Assembly (NCBI GenBank): GCA_963618055.1
Contig: CAVERI010000022.1
Location: 1-36,731 of the forward strand
Length of the DNA: 36,731 nt
Source: SFHK01 sp963618055
GTDB taxonomy: Bacteria; Bacillota; Clostridia; Christensenellales; Aristaeellaceae
Reading direction: 5' to 3'
The notes beneath the pieces are model-generated. The model had not been told where the DNA came from. It did not search any database and saw nothing but the letters and a program-made list of their open reading frames with translations. Below, in pieces: positions 24,351 through 31,406 of this stretch; within the stretch, counting starts at the first letter, position 1, and the number at the start of each line of letters is the position of its first letter. A program made the translations under genes and the position numbers.

Positions 24351-25466
24351 ATGATCTGGAAACGCGATATGTACATCAGCTATCTGGCGGATCACGAGGA
24401 TGTGGGGCGCACGATGTTCTGCGAGCTGTTCGGGCCGCTGAAGCAGCTGGAGGACGAATGGCGCGCGCAGGGTGCGTCCGAGGACGAAATCAGCCTGAAG
24501 GCCTTCGGCTTCGACAGTCTGGACTACGCGTGGGCGCCCGTGAACAACGGCATTATCCCCCTGCCGGAGCGCGAAATCGAGCGCACGAGCAAATACAAAA
24601 TCCTCATGGATTCCTATGGCCGCAAAAGCAAGCTCTGCTTTGCAAGCGCCACCATTCCGCTGCCGATGGGCTACCCCGTGGAAACGCCGGAGGACTGGGA
24701 AAGGATCAAGCCGCGCTACACCTTCTCCCCCGACCGCGTAGACCGCGAGAAGCTGGCCGAGCTGCGCCGCCGCCGCGACGAGGGCGCGCACATCCTGATG
24801 GACATCCCTGGCGGCTTTGACGAGCCGCGTCAGCTGATGGGCGAGGAAAACCTGTGCGTGGCACTGTACGAGGAACCCGAAATGATCGAGGACATGCTGA
24901 ACACCCTCGCGGACACCGCGCTCAAAAACCTCGAAATCGTTTCCTCCGTCTGCCCCGTCGACCAGCTGAACATCCACGAGGATATGGCTGGAAAGACCGG
25001 TCCGCTGCTGGGGCCGAACATGGTGCGCGAGTTTCTCGCGCCGTATTACCGCCGCCTGATCGACGCCGCCCGCGCGCAGGGCGCGCGCATTTTCTCGCAG
25101 GACAGCGACGGCTATATGGTTCCCGACATCGACGCCTTCCTCGAAAGCGGCCTCAACTGCATGTATCCCAACGAGCCGCAGGCGGGCATGGACATCGTCG
25201 CCATCCGCAAGGCATACGGAAAGCGGCTCTCCCTGAAGGGCGGCATCGACAAATTCGCCCTGCGCAGGGATCCCGCCGCCATTCGCGAGGAGCTTGAGCG
25301 CAAGCTCGTTCCCTCCATCACAAGGAGCGGCTGCGTGCTGGGGCTGGATCACCGCATTCCCAACGGCGTTTCCATCGAAAACTACCGTTACTATGTGAAC
25401 ACCGCCCGCGAGATGCTGGGGCTCGAGCCTGCCCACCCGGAAAAGCACGTGCGAATGGCCTTCTGA
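24351..25466 (+). CDS. uroporphyrinogen decarboxylase family protein, probably a methyltransferase-like enzyme
   Basis: This 371-residue protein has the URO-D barrel pattern: HILMDIPGGFDEPRQLMG, VDQLNIHEDMAGKTGPLLGP, QDSDGYMVPDIDAFLESGLN and SLKGGIDKFALRR. The Arg-rich N-terminal substrate motif of true HemE is not seen, and no other haem gene is nearby, so a corrinoid-dependent methyltransferase-like role (MtaA/MtbA relatives) is more likely. No corrinoid protein is adjacent. The start ATG at 24351 has GGAGG 6 bp before it. It is a single-gene unit between terminators. The substrate is unknown. Confidence 0.85.
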   Translation: MIWKRDMYISYLADHEDVGRTMFCELFGPLKQLEDEWRAQGASEDEISLKAFGFDSLDYAWAPVNNGIIPLPEREIERTSKYKILMDSYGRKSKLCFASATIPLPMGYPVETPEDWERIKPRYTFSPDRVDREKLAELRRRRDEGAHILMDIPGGFDEPRQLMGEENLCVALYEEPEMIEDMLNTLADTALKNLEIVSSVCPVDQLNIHEDMAGKTGPLLGPNMVREFLAPYYRRLIDAARAQGARIFSQDSDGYMVPDIDAFLESGLNCMYPNEPQAGMDIVAIRKAYGKRLSLKGGIDKFALRRDPAAIREELERKLVPSITRSGCVLGLDHRIPNGVSIENYRYYVNTAREMLGLEPAHPEKHVRMAF

Positions 25467-25474
25467 TTTTTTCA

Positions 25475-25511
25475 GGCGAATGCGCAATTCAGCGCATTCG
25501 CCGCGTTTTTT
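25475..25511 (+). terminator. strong intrinsic terminator
   Basis: GGCGAATGCGC (25475-25485) and GCGCATTCGCC (25492-25502) form a perfect 11-bp stem with a 6-nt loop, followed by GCG and six T (25506-25511). Confidence 0.92.
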
Positions 25512-25576
25512 ATGCAACCTTTGCACCGCGCCGTCCGTCTATGAATTGATAAATCTTGGAAAGGAAGATGTACCGC

Positions 25577-26845
25577 ATGAAAAAACTGTTGATCCTCACT
25601 CTTTGTCTGGGTCTGCTGCTGACCGCTCTTCCCGCACTGGCGCAGAGCACCGGTAATCTCAATAACGGCGCCTTCGTGGATTCGGACGGAAACGATCTGT
25701 TCCTCGCCATGCAGGACGGCGTCGTGCGCCTTCAGGCCGACGGCACGAGCGCGCGAATCTCGACCGACCGCGCGTCCATGCTTCAGCTTGTCGGCGGCCG
25801 TCTGTATTACCTTGCCGAAACGTGGGGCGCGGACGAATACGGCGACATTCGCAAGCTCGGCGAAACGCCCGTCAGCTGCCTGCCTGACGGCAGCGACCGC
25901 CGCGTGCTGGGCGAGGAGCGCAAGATCGGCGAGGTGTACGATTTCGGTGACGACGACAGCACGCGCAACATCGACATGCTGATCGGCTACCGCTGCTTCA
26001 CCGTCACGCCGGACGCCATTTACTTCCTCGGCAACACCAGCGAAAGCGGCTCCTACACCTGCTGCGGCACGTTTGAAGACGAAAATGGACAGGAGGAAGT
26101 GATGGAGATCGCCGGACGCTACCAGAACGGCATCGCGCTGTTCCGCATGGACGCGGACGGCCAGAACCTCCGCGCGCTGACCGGCGTTCTGGGCAACGAC
26201 TGCGCGCAGCTCGCGCTGGATGATGGCCGCCTGTATCTGGCGACCGGCTATCAGGACACCGTATACGCGTATGATTACGTGAACTACGCCATTCTGGATA
26301 CCGACGGCCGCGTGCTTTCCGCCTTTGACCGCGACGAGCCGGAACGCGAGAACCTCTACAGCGACGTGGGCAGGTTCTACCACATTCCCAACGCGGTTCT
26401 GCCCTTCGGCGACAGCATGCTGGTGTCCCTTGCCGACAGCGAGGGCGACTTTATTGCCACCCGCCTCACCCGCGTGGACGCGGACGGCACGGAAACGCAG
26501 CTGGCGCTGGAGCAATACTACACGCCGTCCATCCTGACGGATACCACGCTGTATTACATCGGCAGCCGCAACGAAACCAGCTTCTATGACGACAGCCCCG
26601 AATACCTCGCGTCTCTTGGGGTCTACCGCAAGGATCTGAACGAGGACGGGCTGGGCGTGCGTCTCGTGGCGCTGCCCAACACCTCCTTCCTGTACGACTT
26701 CTCCATGTGCGTGCTGGGCGACTACGTGTACTACCGCGGCTCGACCGGTGACGTTTACCGCACGCCCACAGCCGGCGGCGAAAGCTTCGTCTACACGGAA
26801 AACGGCTTTGTGAACGCCGCCTCCGTTGGAAAGACCATCGGCTGA
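25577..26845 (+). CDS. secreted beta-propeller-like protein of unknown function
   Basis: This 422-residue protein has a clear signal peptide (MKKLLILTLCLGLLLTALPA, cut after LAQ or ALA). The mature part repeats short blocks of the type gRLYYLAE, ALDDGRLYLATG, TLYYIGSR and DYVYYRGSTGDVYRT. These resemble the repeats of DUF5050-type propellers that are common on clostridial surfaces. No enzyme motif and no wall anchor are seen. Of several in-frame starts, ATG 25577 gives the signal peptide and has GGAAG 9 bp upstream. It is transcribed after a strong terminator and ends at a bidirectional terminator. The role is not known. Confidence 0.8.
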   Translation: MKKLLILTLCLGLLLTALPALAQSTGNLNNGAFVDSDGNDLFLAMQDGVVRLQADGTSARISTDRASMLQLVGGRLYYLAETWGADEYGDIRKLGETPVSCLPDGSDRRVLGEERKIGEVYDFGDDDSTRNIDMLIGYRCFTVTPDAIYFLGNTSESGSYTCCGTFEDENGQEEVMEIAGRYQNGIALFRMDADGQNLRALTGVLGNDCAQLALDDGRLYLATGYQDTVYAYDYVNYAILDTDGRVLSAFDRDEPERENLYSDVGRFYHIPNAVLPFGDSMLVSLADSEGDFIATRLTRVDADGTETQLALEQYYTPSILTDTTLYYIGSRNETSFYDDSPEYLASLGVYRKDLNEDGLGVRLVALPNTSFLYDFSMCVLGDYVYYRGSTGDVYRTPTAGGESFVYTENGFVNAASVGKTIG

Positions 26846-26860
26846 TCGCCTTAATAAAAC

Positions 26861-26907
26861 GCGGCGGGAATCCCCTCGGCTCAATGCCGCTCGGAATTTC
26901 CCGCCGC
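26861..26907. terminator. bidirectional terminator between convergent genes
   Basis: GCGGCGGGAAT (from 26861) pairs with ATTTCCCGCCGC (to 26907), one base unpaired, with an inner GGC/GCC stem. On the plus strand TTCTTTATG follows; on the minus strand GTTTTATT follows. It serves the secreted protein gene (+) and the feo operon (-). Confidence 0.8.
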
Positions 26908-26984
26908 TTCTTTATGATCGATTCCCGTGCCCCCGACAGCAGGAAGCACAATACACACAATCGTCTTCTTATATTTCCGCTTCC

Positions 26985-27146
26985 CTATTTCTCCTTGTGC
27001 TGCCGACACCGGGACGCGCAGTGCGCGCAATCGCCCGAGCAGCCGCCGCAGCAGCCACCGCGTTTGGCCTTTCCGCGCCACGCGCGAAACGCAAGGTACG
27101 CCAGCACAGCTATGACGGCAAGCAGGATGTAATCGCGCAGGCGCAT
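26985..27146 (-). CDS. FeoB-associated Cys-rich membrane protein
   Basis: This 53-residue protein has one transmembrane helix, YILLAVIAVLAYLAF, then a basic stretch and a Cys-rich tail (GGCCGGCSGDCAHCASRC). This is the layout of the small FeoB-associated proteins of Bacillota, thought to help FeoB and possibly to handle iron through the cysteines. Its ATG overlaps the feoB TGA (TGATG). The frame extends far upstream inside feoB, but that part is antisense-free noise of another frame. It is the last gene of the feoA-feoB operon. Confidence 0.88.
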   Translation of the reverse strand: MRLRDYILLAVIAVLAYLAFRAWRGKAKRGGCCGGCSGDCAHCASRCRQHKEK

Positions 27147-29134
27147 CAGAACAGCCTCGCAATCGTATACACGACGAACGCCGCGACCCACGCCACGGAG
27201 CATTGCATCAGCACGACCCCGGCCGTCTTCACCGTGGAATTCAGTTCCCTGCGAATTGTGGCCACCGCCGCGACGCAGGGCGTGTAAAGCAGTGTGAACA
27301 CGAGGAAGCTCACAGCCGTCCTTGTAGTGAACAGCGATGAAACCGAAGCGCTGCCCAGCAGCACCTCCAGCGTGCTCACCACGGATTCCTTGGCGACAAA
27401 GCCGGAAATCAGCGACGTGGCGCACCGCCAGTCGGCAAAGCCCAGCGGCACAAAGATCGGCTCGATCCAGCGGCCAATCAGCGCCAGCAGGCTTCCCGCG
27501 CTGTCGGAAACAACGTTCAGGCGCGTGTCAAAGCTCTGAAGGAACCAGATAATAATCGTCGCCAGAAAGATGACCGTAAACGCGCGCTGCAAAAAGTCCC
27601 TCGCCTTCTCCCACAGAAGCAGCACCACGCTCTTGAAGCCGGGCAGGCGGTAATTGGGAAGCTCCATCACGAACGGCACGGGCTTTCCGCGAAACACCGT
27701 TTTATTCATAATCAGCGCCGCCAGTATGCCCACCAGAATGCCCAGAAGATACAGCGAAATCATCACCAGCGCCCGATAATTCGGGAAGAACGCCGCAGTG
27801 AAGAACGCGTAGATTGAAATCTTCGCCGAGCAGCTCATATACGGCGTGAGCAGAATCGTCATTTTTCGGTCGCGGTCGGAGGAGACGGTGCGCGTCGCCA
27901 TGATCGCGGGCACCGAGCAGCCAAACCCGATCAGCATGGGCACGATGCTGCGCCCGGAAAGGCCAATCCTTCGCAGCGGCTTGTCCATCACAAAGGCCAC
28001 GCGCGCCATATAGCCCGTGTCCTCCAAAATGGACAGGAAGAAAAACAGCGTCACGATAATCGGCAGGAACACCAGCACGCTGCCCACTCCTGCGAAAATA
28101 CCGTCTATGATCAGGCTCTGAACCACGGGATTGATGCCGTAGACCGTAAGCCCCGAGTCCACCAGCCGCGTCAGCGCGTCGATTCCCACCTCCAGCAGGT
28201 CGGACAGCCGCTGACCGATCACGTCAAACGTCAGATAAAACGTGAGCAGCATCACCAGCAGAAACGCCGGAATCGCCGTATACCGCCCGGTCAGAATCCG
28301 GTCGATCTTCACCGAACGGCTGTGCTCCCGGCTCTCCCGGCACTTCACAACCGCGCGCTCCACCACGCCCTCGATGAAGCGATAGCGCATGTCCGCCAGC
28401 GCCGCGTTGCGGTCGAGCCCCGTCTCCGTCTCCATCTGAACGATGCAATGCTCCAAAAGCTCCCGCTCGTTCTGGTCAAGCCCCAGCGTCTCCGTCAGGT
28501 TGTCCCCGCCCTCAATCAGCTTCGCCGCGCAGAAGCGCGCCGGGACGCCGATTCGCTCGGCGTGGTCGGAAATCAAATGCACCACGGCGTGAATGCAGCG
28601 GTGCACCGCCGATTCCTCGTCGCAGAAGTCCGTCACCTTGGGAAGCACCTTGCCGCGCGCCGCCGCGAGCGCCTGACGCACCAGCTCGGAAACACCCTCG
28701 CTCTTTGCCGCCACAATTGGAACCACCGGTATGCCCAGCGACTCGCTCATCCTCTGAACGTCGATGGAGCCGCCGTTGGCGCGCACCTCGTCCATCATGT
28801 TCAGCGCCAGCACCATCGGAACGCGCAGCTCCAGAAGCTGAAGCGTCAGGTACAGATTGCGCTCGATATTCGTCGCGTCCACAATGTTGATGATGCCGTC
28901 CGGCTTCTGATTGAGGATAAAATCGCGGGATACGATTTCCTCCTGCGTGTAGGGTCTGAGTGAATAAATGCCCGGCAGGTCGACAACCGAGCAGCCCTTT
29001 TCCCCGCGAATCTCGCCCATCTTCTGATCAACCGTCACGCCCGGAAAATTGCCCACATGCTGATTGGAGCCTGTAAGCGCGTTGAACAGCGTCGTTTTTC
29101 CGCAATTCTGGTTGCCGACAAGCGCAAAAATCAT
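27146..29134 (-). CDS. feoB: ferrous iron transporter FeoB
   Basis: This 662-residue inner-membrane protein begins with a GTPase domain: G1 GNQNCGKTT, G2 region VGNFPGVTVD, G3 DLPG and G4 NMMD. A helical regulatory domain follows, then the transport core with two Gate motifs (GCSVPAIMATRT and LLYTPCVAAVATIRRE). It imports Fe2+ using GTP hydrolysis or binding. The length is slightly short compared with E. coli FeoB (773) but usual for Clostridia. The start overlaps the feoA stop as ATGA. The operon is controlled from 29385-29439. Confidence 0.96.
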   Translation of the reverse strand: MIFALVGNQNCGKTTLFNALTGSNQHVGNFPGVTVDQKMGEIRGEKGCSVVDLPGIYSLRPYTQEEIVSRDFILNQKPDGIINIVDATNIERNLYLTLQLLELRVPMVLALNMMDEVRANGGSIDVQRMSESLGIPVVPIVAAKSEGVSELVRQALAAARGKVLPKVTDFCDEESAVHRCIHAVVHLISDHAERIGVPARFCAAKLIEGGDNLTETLGLDQNERELLEHCIVQMETETGLDRNAALADMRYRFIEGVVERAVVKCRESREHSRSVKIDRILTGRYTAIPAFLLVMLLTFYLTFDVIGQRLSDLLEVGIDALTRLVDSGLTVYGINPVVQSLIIDGIFAGVGSVLVFLPIIVTLFFFLSILEDTGYMARVAFVMDKPLRRIGLSGRSIVPMLIGFGCSVPAIMATRTVSSDRDRKMTILLTPYMSCSAKISIYAFFTAAFFPNYRALVMISLYLLGILVGILAALIMNKTVFRGKPVPFVMELPNYRLPGFKSVVLLLWEKARDFLQRAFTVIFLATIIIWFLQSFDTRLNVVSDSAGSLLALIGRWIEPIFVPLGFADWRCATSLISGFVAKESVVSTLEVLLGSASVSSLFTTRTAVSFLVFTLLYTPCVAAVATIRRELNSTVKTAGVVLMQCSVAWVAAFVVYTIARLF

Positions 29135-29361
29135 TTCCCGTCGACCTCCACTTCGATCTTCTCCGCTTCCTCAACGCGCAGCGTAAGCTCGTAGCCGCGA
29201 ACGCGAATCTCAATCGGATCGCCCATCGGCGCAACCTTCTGAAGCGTCACATTCGTGTGTGGAATCAACCCCATGTCCAGCAGTCGGCACCTGAGCGCCC
29301 CGTCCCCGTGCACCGCGGTAATCGTTCCGGACGCGCCCGTCTTTAGTTCATTGAGCGTCAT
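29131..29361 (-). CDS. feoA: FeoA, SH3-like partner of FeoB
   Basis: This 76-residue SH3-like protein reads MTLNELKTGASGTITAVHG, then LRCRLLDMGLIPHTNVTLQK and IEIRVRGYELTLRVEEAEKI. The LxDMGLxPG-like and E-I-R-V-R-G-Y-E-L-x-L-R blocks are family hallmarks. It is a cytoplasmic partner of FeoB. The start has GAGGAG about 9 bp upstream. It is the first gene of the operon. Confidence 0.94.
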   Translation of the reverse strand: MTLNELKTGASGTITAVHGDGALRCRLLDMGLIPHTNVTLQKVAPMGDPIEIRVRGYELTLRVEEAEKIEVEVDGK

Positions 29362-29384
29362 GGATTTTCACTCCTCAGCAGCAT

Positions 29385-29402
29385 AGTTAGCTTCAGCTAA
29401 CT
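29385..29402 (-). promoter_or_regulatory. palindromic operator of the feo operon (DtxR/IdeR-like)
   Basis: AGTTAGCT-TC-AGCTAACT is a perfect 8-bp inverted repeat with a 2-bp centre, just downstream of the -10 box and covering the expected transcription start. The core TTAGC/GCTAA resembles DtxR/IdeR-type iron boxes more than the Fur box. The regulator is not in the window. Confidence 0.7.
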
Positions 29403-29410
29403 CAGGAAGT

Positions 29411-29439
29411 AAAATACCACGAACGTCCGCCCTTGTCAA
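29411..29439 (-). promoter_or_regulatory. promoter of the feo operon
   Basis: The minus strand reads TTGACA, 17 bp, TATTTT (-35 at 29434-29439, -10 at 29411-29416), 50 bp before the feoA start. Confidence 0.75.
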
Positions 29440-29441
29440 TA

Positions 29442-29612
29442 TGGAACCGATACTTTTACGGATCATCATACGCGATTGCGATCGATCTCCGGTCGACTGC
29501 GCAGGACTTCAATTTCTTCATTCCGTTCAATTCCCAGTCGCCCAACGAAACCGTTCAGAACGATCTGGATATGGCGGGCGACGTCATGGCTCGAGAGGGC
29601 TTCCTTCAATAA
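29442..29612 (+). pseudogene. probable C-terminal remnant of an unrecognised gene
   Basis: A plus-strand frame without a start reads WNRYFYGSSYAIAIDLRS, then TAQDFNFFIPFNSQSPNE, then DLDMAGDVMAREGFLQ and stops with TAA at 29610-29612. The residue mix looks like a real protein end, and a strong hairpin follows 4 bp later, as after a normal gene. The upstream part would run into the feo promoter, so the gene has lost its 5' part. I do not recognise the family. It could be chance, but about 57 codons with such composition plus the hairpin argue against it. Confidence 0.45.
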
Positions 29613-29616
29613 TTGT

Positions 29617-29651
29617 AATGCCGGGTCGGGAACCGCTTCCCGCCCGGCATT
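29617..29651. terminator. very stable hairpin between two truncated genes
   Basis: AATGCCGGG (29617-29625) pairs with CCCGGCATT (29643-29651), and inside it CGGGAA pairs with TTCCCG around a CCGC loop, with a single bulged T: a 15-bp stem. The plus strand continues TCTGTCTCATTCTG, a poor T-run. It is probably the terminator of the lost plus-strand gene. Confidence 0.6.
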
Positions 29652-29713
29652 TCTGTCTCATTCTGTAATTCCGCGCCAGCTCGAAAGATATGATCTACCG
29701 CGTCCAGAGCGAT

Positions 29714-30403
29714 TCACGCCGCCGTCAGCGCGTTCACGCCAATATGCGCGTTCACCGGATGCGCGGACTTTCCGCGATAGCGAACGAGCTTCGGCACGAC
29801 GCACAGCCCGCCCGCGCCGCCGGCGGAAGCCTTGTCTCCCTGCGTGGTATGCTGCATCAGCGCGGCGCTTACGCCGTCGAACAGCCCGAGCCGGATGAAC
29901 TCCTGCTTTTCATTGAAGGTTTTTATTTTTCCCTCCCGAATCAGCGCTTCGCGGCCGCTTATGTTGACGCCCTCCTCGGCGGGAACCGCCATGAGCCGCA
30001 CCGTTCCGTCCAGCTCCCGCATTACGTCGCTGTTCACAAGCCCGATTGCCGCGCCGTACAGCGCGCCCAGCTGCACGTTGTGGCCGCAGGCGTGCGCCGC
30101 GCCGGTGGTCTTGTCGGCATAGGGATAGTCGGGCAGGAGAATCGCGTCCAGCTTACCCATGAGCGCAATCGTGGCTTCGTCGCTTCTGCCGCGCACATCC
30201 GCCGTCAGGCCGGTAATCGCCTGCCCCGTCCGGCAGGAAAGCCCCAGCGGCGCAAACGCCGCCCGCACCTTTTCCGCCGTTCGATATTCCGAAAACGCCG
30301 TTTCCGGCTCGACCAAAATTCGATGACCCAGATCGATGAACGCATCCCGGTTCCGCTCTATGGTTTCGCAGATTCGCTTTTTTATCTGTGCAAGCGTTTC
30401 CAT
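29714..30403 (-). pseudogene. M20 family amidohydrolase, truncated
   Basis: The 229 visible residues are the N-terminal half of an M20 peptidase/amidohydrolase: HRILVEPETAFSEY, MGKLDAILLPD, the zinc-binding HACGHNVQLGALYG and the VPAEEGVN block with the catalytic Glu pair. It then enters the lid/dimer domain (YRGKSAHPVNAHIGVNALTAA) and stops at a TGA. Complete members have about 400 residues and a last zinc His that is missing here. After the TGA the same frame continues IALDAVD, as homologues would, and then loses similarity near 29700. So it carries a nonsense codon and a deletion. ATG 30403 has the better Shine-Dalgarno spacing; 30409 overlaps the regulator stop. It is probably not functional. 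Confidence 0.8.
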
Positions 30404-30405
30404 TT

Positions 30406-31260
30406 TCATTCCCCCTGCCTGTATGCCGTCGGACTTTTTCCAAATTGTCTGAGAAACAGGCGGTTAAAATAGGTCACCGTGGGAAAGCCGCAATCCAGCG
30501 CGATTTCCAGCACGTTTTTCTCCGGCTCCCTGCGCAGCCGCTCCGCCGCCCGCGTCAGGCGCAGGGTGTTCAGATATTCGTGAAAGGTGCAGCCCATCTG
30601 CTGGCGAAACAGCCGTCCCGCGTACTGCGGATTGATGTGATACAGCCGCGCCGCGTCCTCCAGACGAATCGTCTGCTGCCACGACGACTCCGCGTACTGC
30701 CGAATCGCTTCCACCGCCCAGTGCGCGCTCGCGGCGGGCGCAGGTCGGCTTTGCCGGTACAGCGCGCGGATGTATCCCGCCACCAGCCTCGCAATGGAGA
30801 GATACGTTTCCAGCTTCTCCACCGGCTCCAGCTTCTCCGCCTCCCTGCGCAGGCGCTCAACGGAAACGCCGGTAAAGCGGCAGGCGCTCTCGCGCAGTCT
30901 CGCTTCCCGCGCGCGATCGATCGACAGGTTGCCCAGATACACGATGCACGCCACGCGCCCGTTGATTTCCACCGGCTGCGCCACCTTGAACACGCCATAG
31001 CAGCAGGGGCCGCAGAACAGCGCCCGTTCCCGCTGCGCCCGATCGTTGGCCAGCGTCTTGCAGCGCAGGCAGACCCTGTAGCCGCGCGGCGTTCCCTTGG
31101 CCGCGTCGCAATAGGTCGTGTCGTGCGTGCGAAACCGATACGGCAGCGCCAGCATGGGACTGCTCAGCATGCCCGAAATATCATGCACGCAGACGTGCAT
31201 GCCGTGCCCGCGGCACAGTCCCTCCAAAAGCTGCCGAAGCGGCAGCAGCGTCTCCGCCAT
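30406..31260 (-). CDS. AraC family regulator with PocR-type sensor domain
   Basis: This 284-residue regulator has an N-terminal PocR-like ligand domain with its cysteine group (YRVCLRCKTLANDRAQRE, LFCGPCCYGVFKVAQPVEI) and the strand IVYLGNLS. A C-terminal AraC domain follows with two helix-turn-helices (TIRLEDAARLYHINPQYAGR and KNVLEIALDCGFPTVTYFNR) and the end FGKSPTAYR. The frame is open to 31284; ATG 31260 has AAGGTGG upstream and is preferred. It is divergent from an FAD oxidoreductase, with 21-bp-spaced direct repeats between them, and is followed by the truncated amidohydrolase. The ligand is unknown. Confidence 0.9.
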   Translation of the reverse strand: MAETLLPLRQLLEGLCRGHGMHVCVHDISGMLSSPMLALPYRFRTHDTTYCDAAKGTPRGYRVCLRCKTLANDRAQRERALFCGPCCYGVFKVAQPVEINGRVACIVYLGNLSIDRAREARLRESACRFTGVSVERLRREAEKLEPVEKLETYLSIARLVAGYIRALYRQSRPAPAASAHWAVEAIRQYAESSWQQTIRLEDAARLYHINPQYAGRLFRQQMGCTFHEYLNTLRLTRAAERLRREPEKNVLEIALDCGFPTVTYFNRLFLRQFGKSPTAYRQGE

Positions 31261-31298
31261 GCGTTTCCACCTTTTCCAAAACAATCTGATTTCCGCAT

Positions 31299-31327
31299 AT
31301 TATAGCAGATAAATCCGTTTTGTGCAA
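31299..31327 (-). promoter_or_regulatory. promoter of the AraC/PocR regulator
   Basis: The minus strand reads TTGCAC, 17 bp, TATAAT (-35 at 31322-31327, -10 at 31299-31304). The -35 overlaps the first direct repeat, which would allow autorepression. Confidence 0.65.
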
Positions 31328-31345
31328 GCGTTCGTCCGTTTTGTG
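31314..31345 (+). promoter_or_regulatory. AraC-type operator: two direct repeats 21 bp apart
   Basis: TCCGTTTTGTG occurs at 31314-31324 and again, identically, at 31335-31345. The 21-bp period (two DNA turns) and direct orientation are the classic layout of AraC/XylS half-sites. The second copy ends directly before the -35 position of the oxidoreductase promoter. Confidence 0.7.
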
Positions 31346-31369
31346 GAGGAATCTCCCGCCGGAAAACGC

Positions 31370-31375
31370 TATAAT
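31370..31375 (+). promoter_or_regulatory. -10 box of the FAD oxidoreductase promoter
   Basis: TATAAT matches consensus, but 17 bp upstream only AGGAAT is found, so there is no usable -35. This fits a promoter that needs the AraC-type activator bound at 31314-31345. Confidence 0.55.
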
Positions 31376-31406
31376 GGAGAAAAAAACGAAAGGGCGGAAA
31401 TGGGAC

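Noticed and set aside
25472..26884. Long minus-strand frame over the secreted protein gene
   Set aside because: The plus strand has a signal peptide, a Shine-Dalgarno and terminators on both sides; the antisense frame also crosses a strong terminator.
29441..29668. 75-codon plus-strand frame starting at ATG 29441
   Set aside because: It has no ribosome site and runs through the strong hairpin; the neighbouring frame ending at 29612 reads much more like protein.
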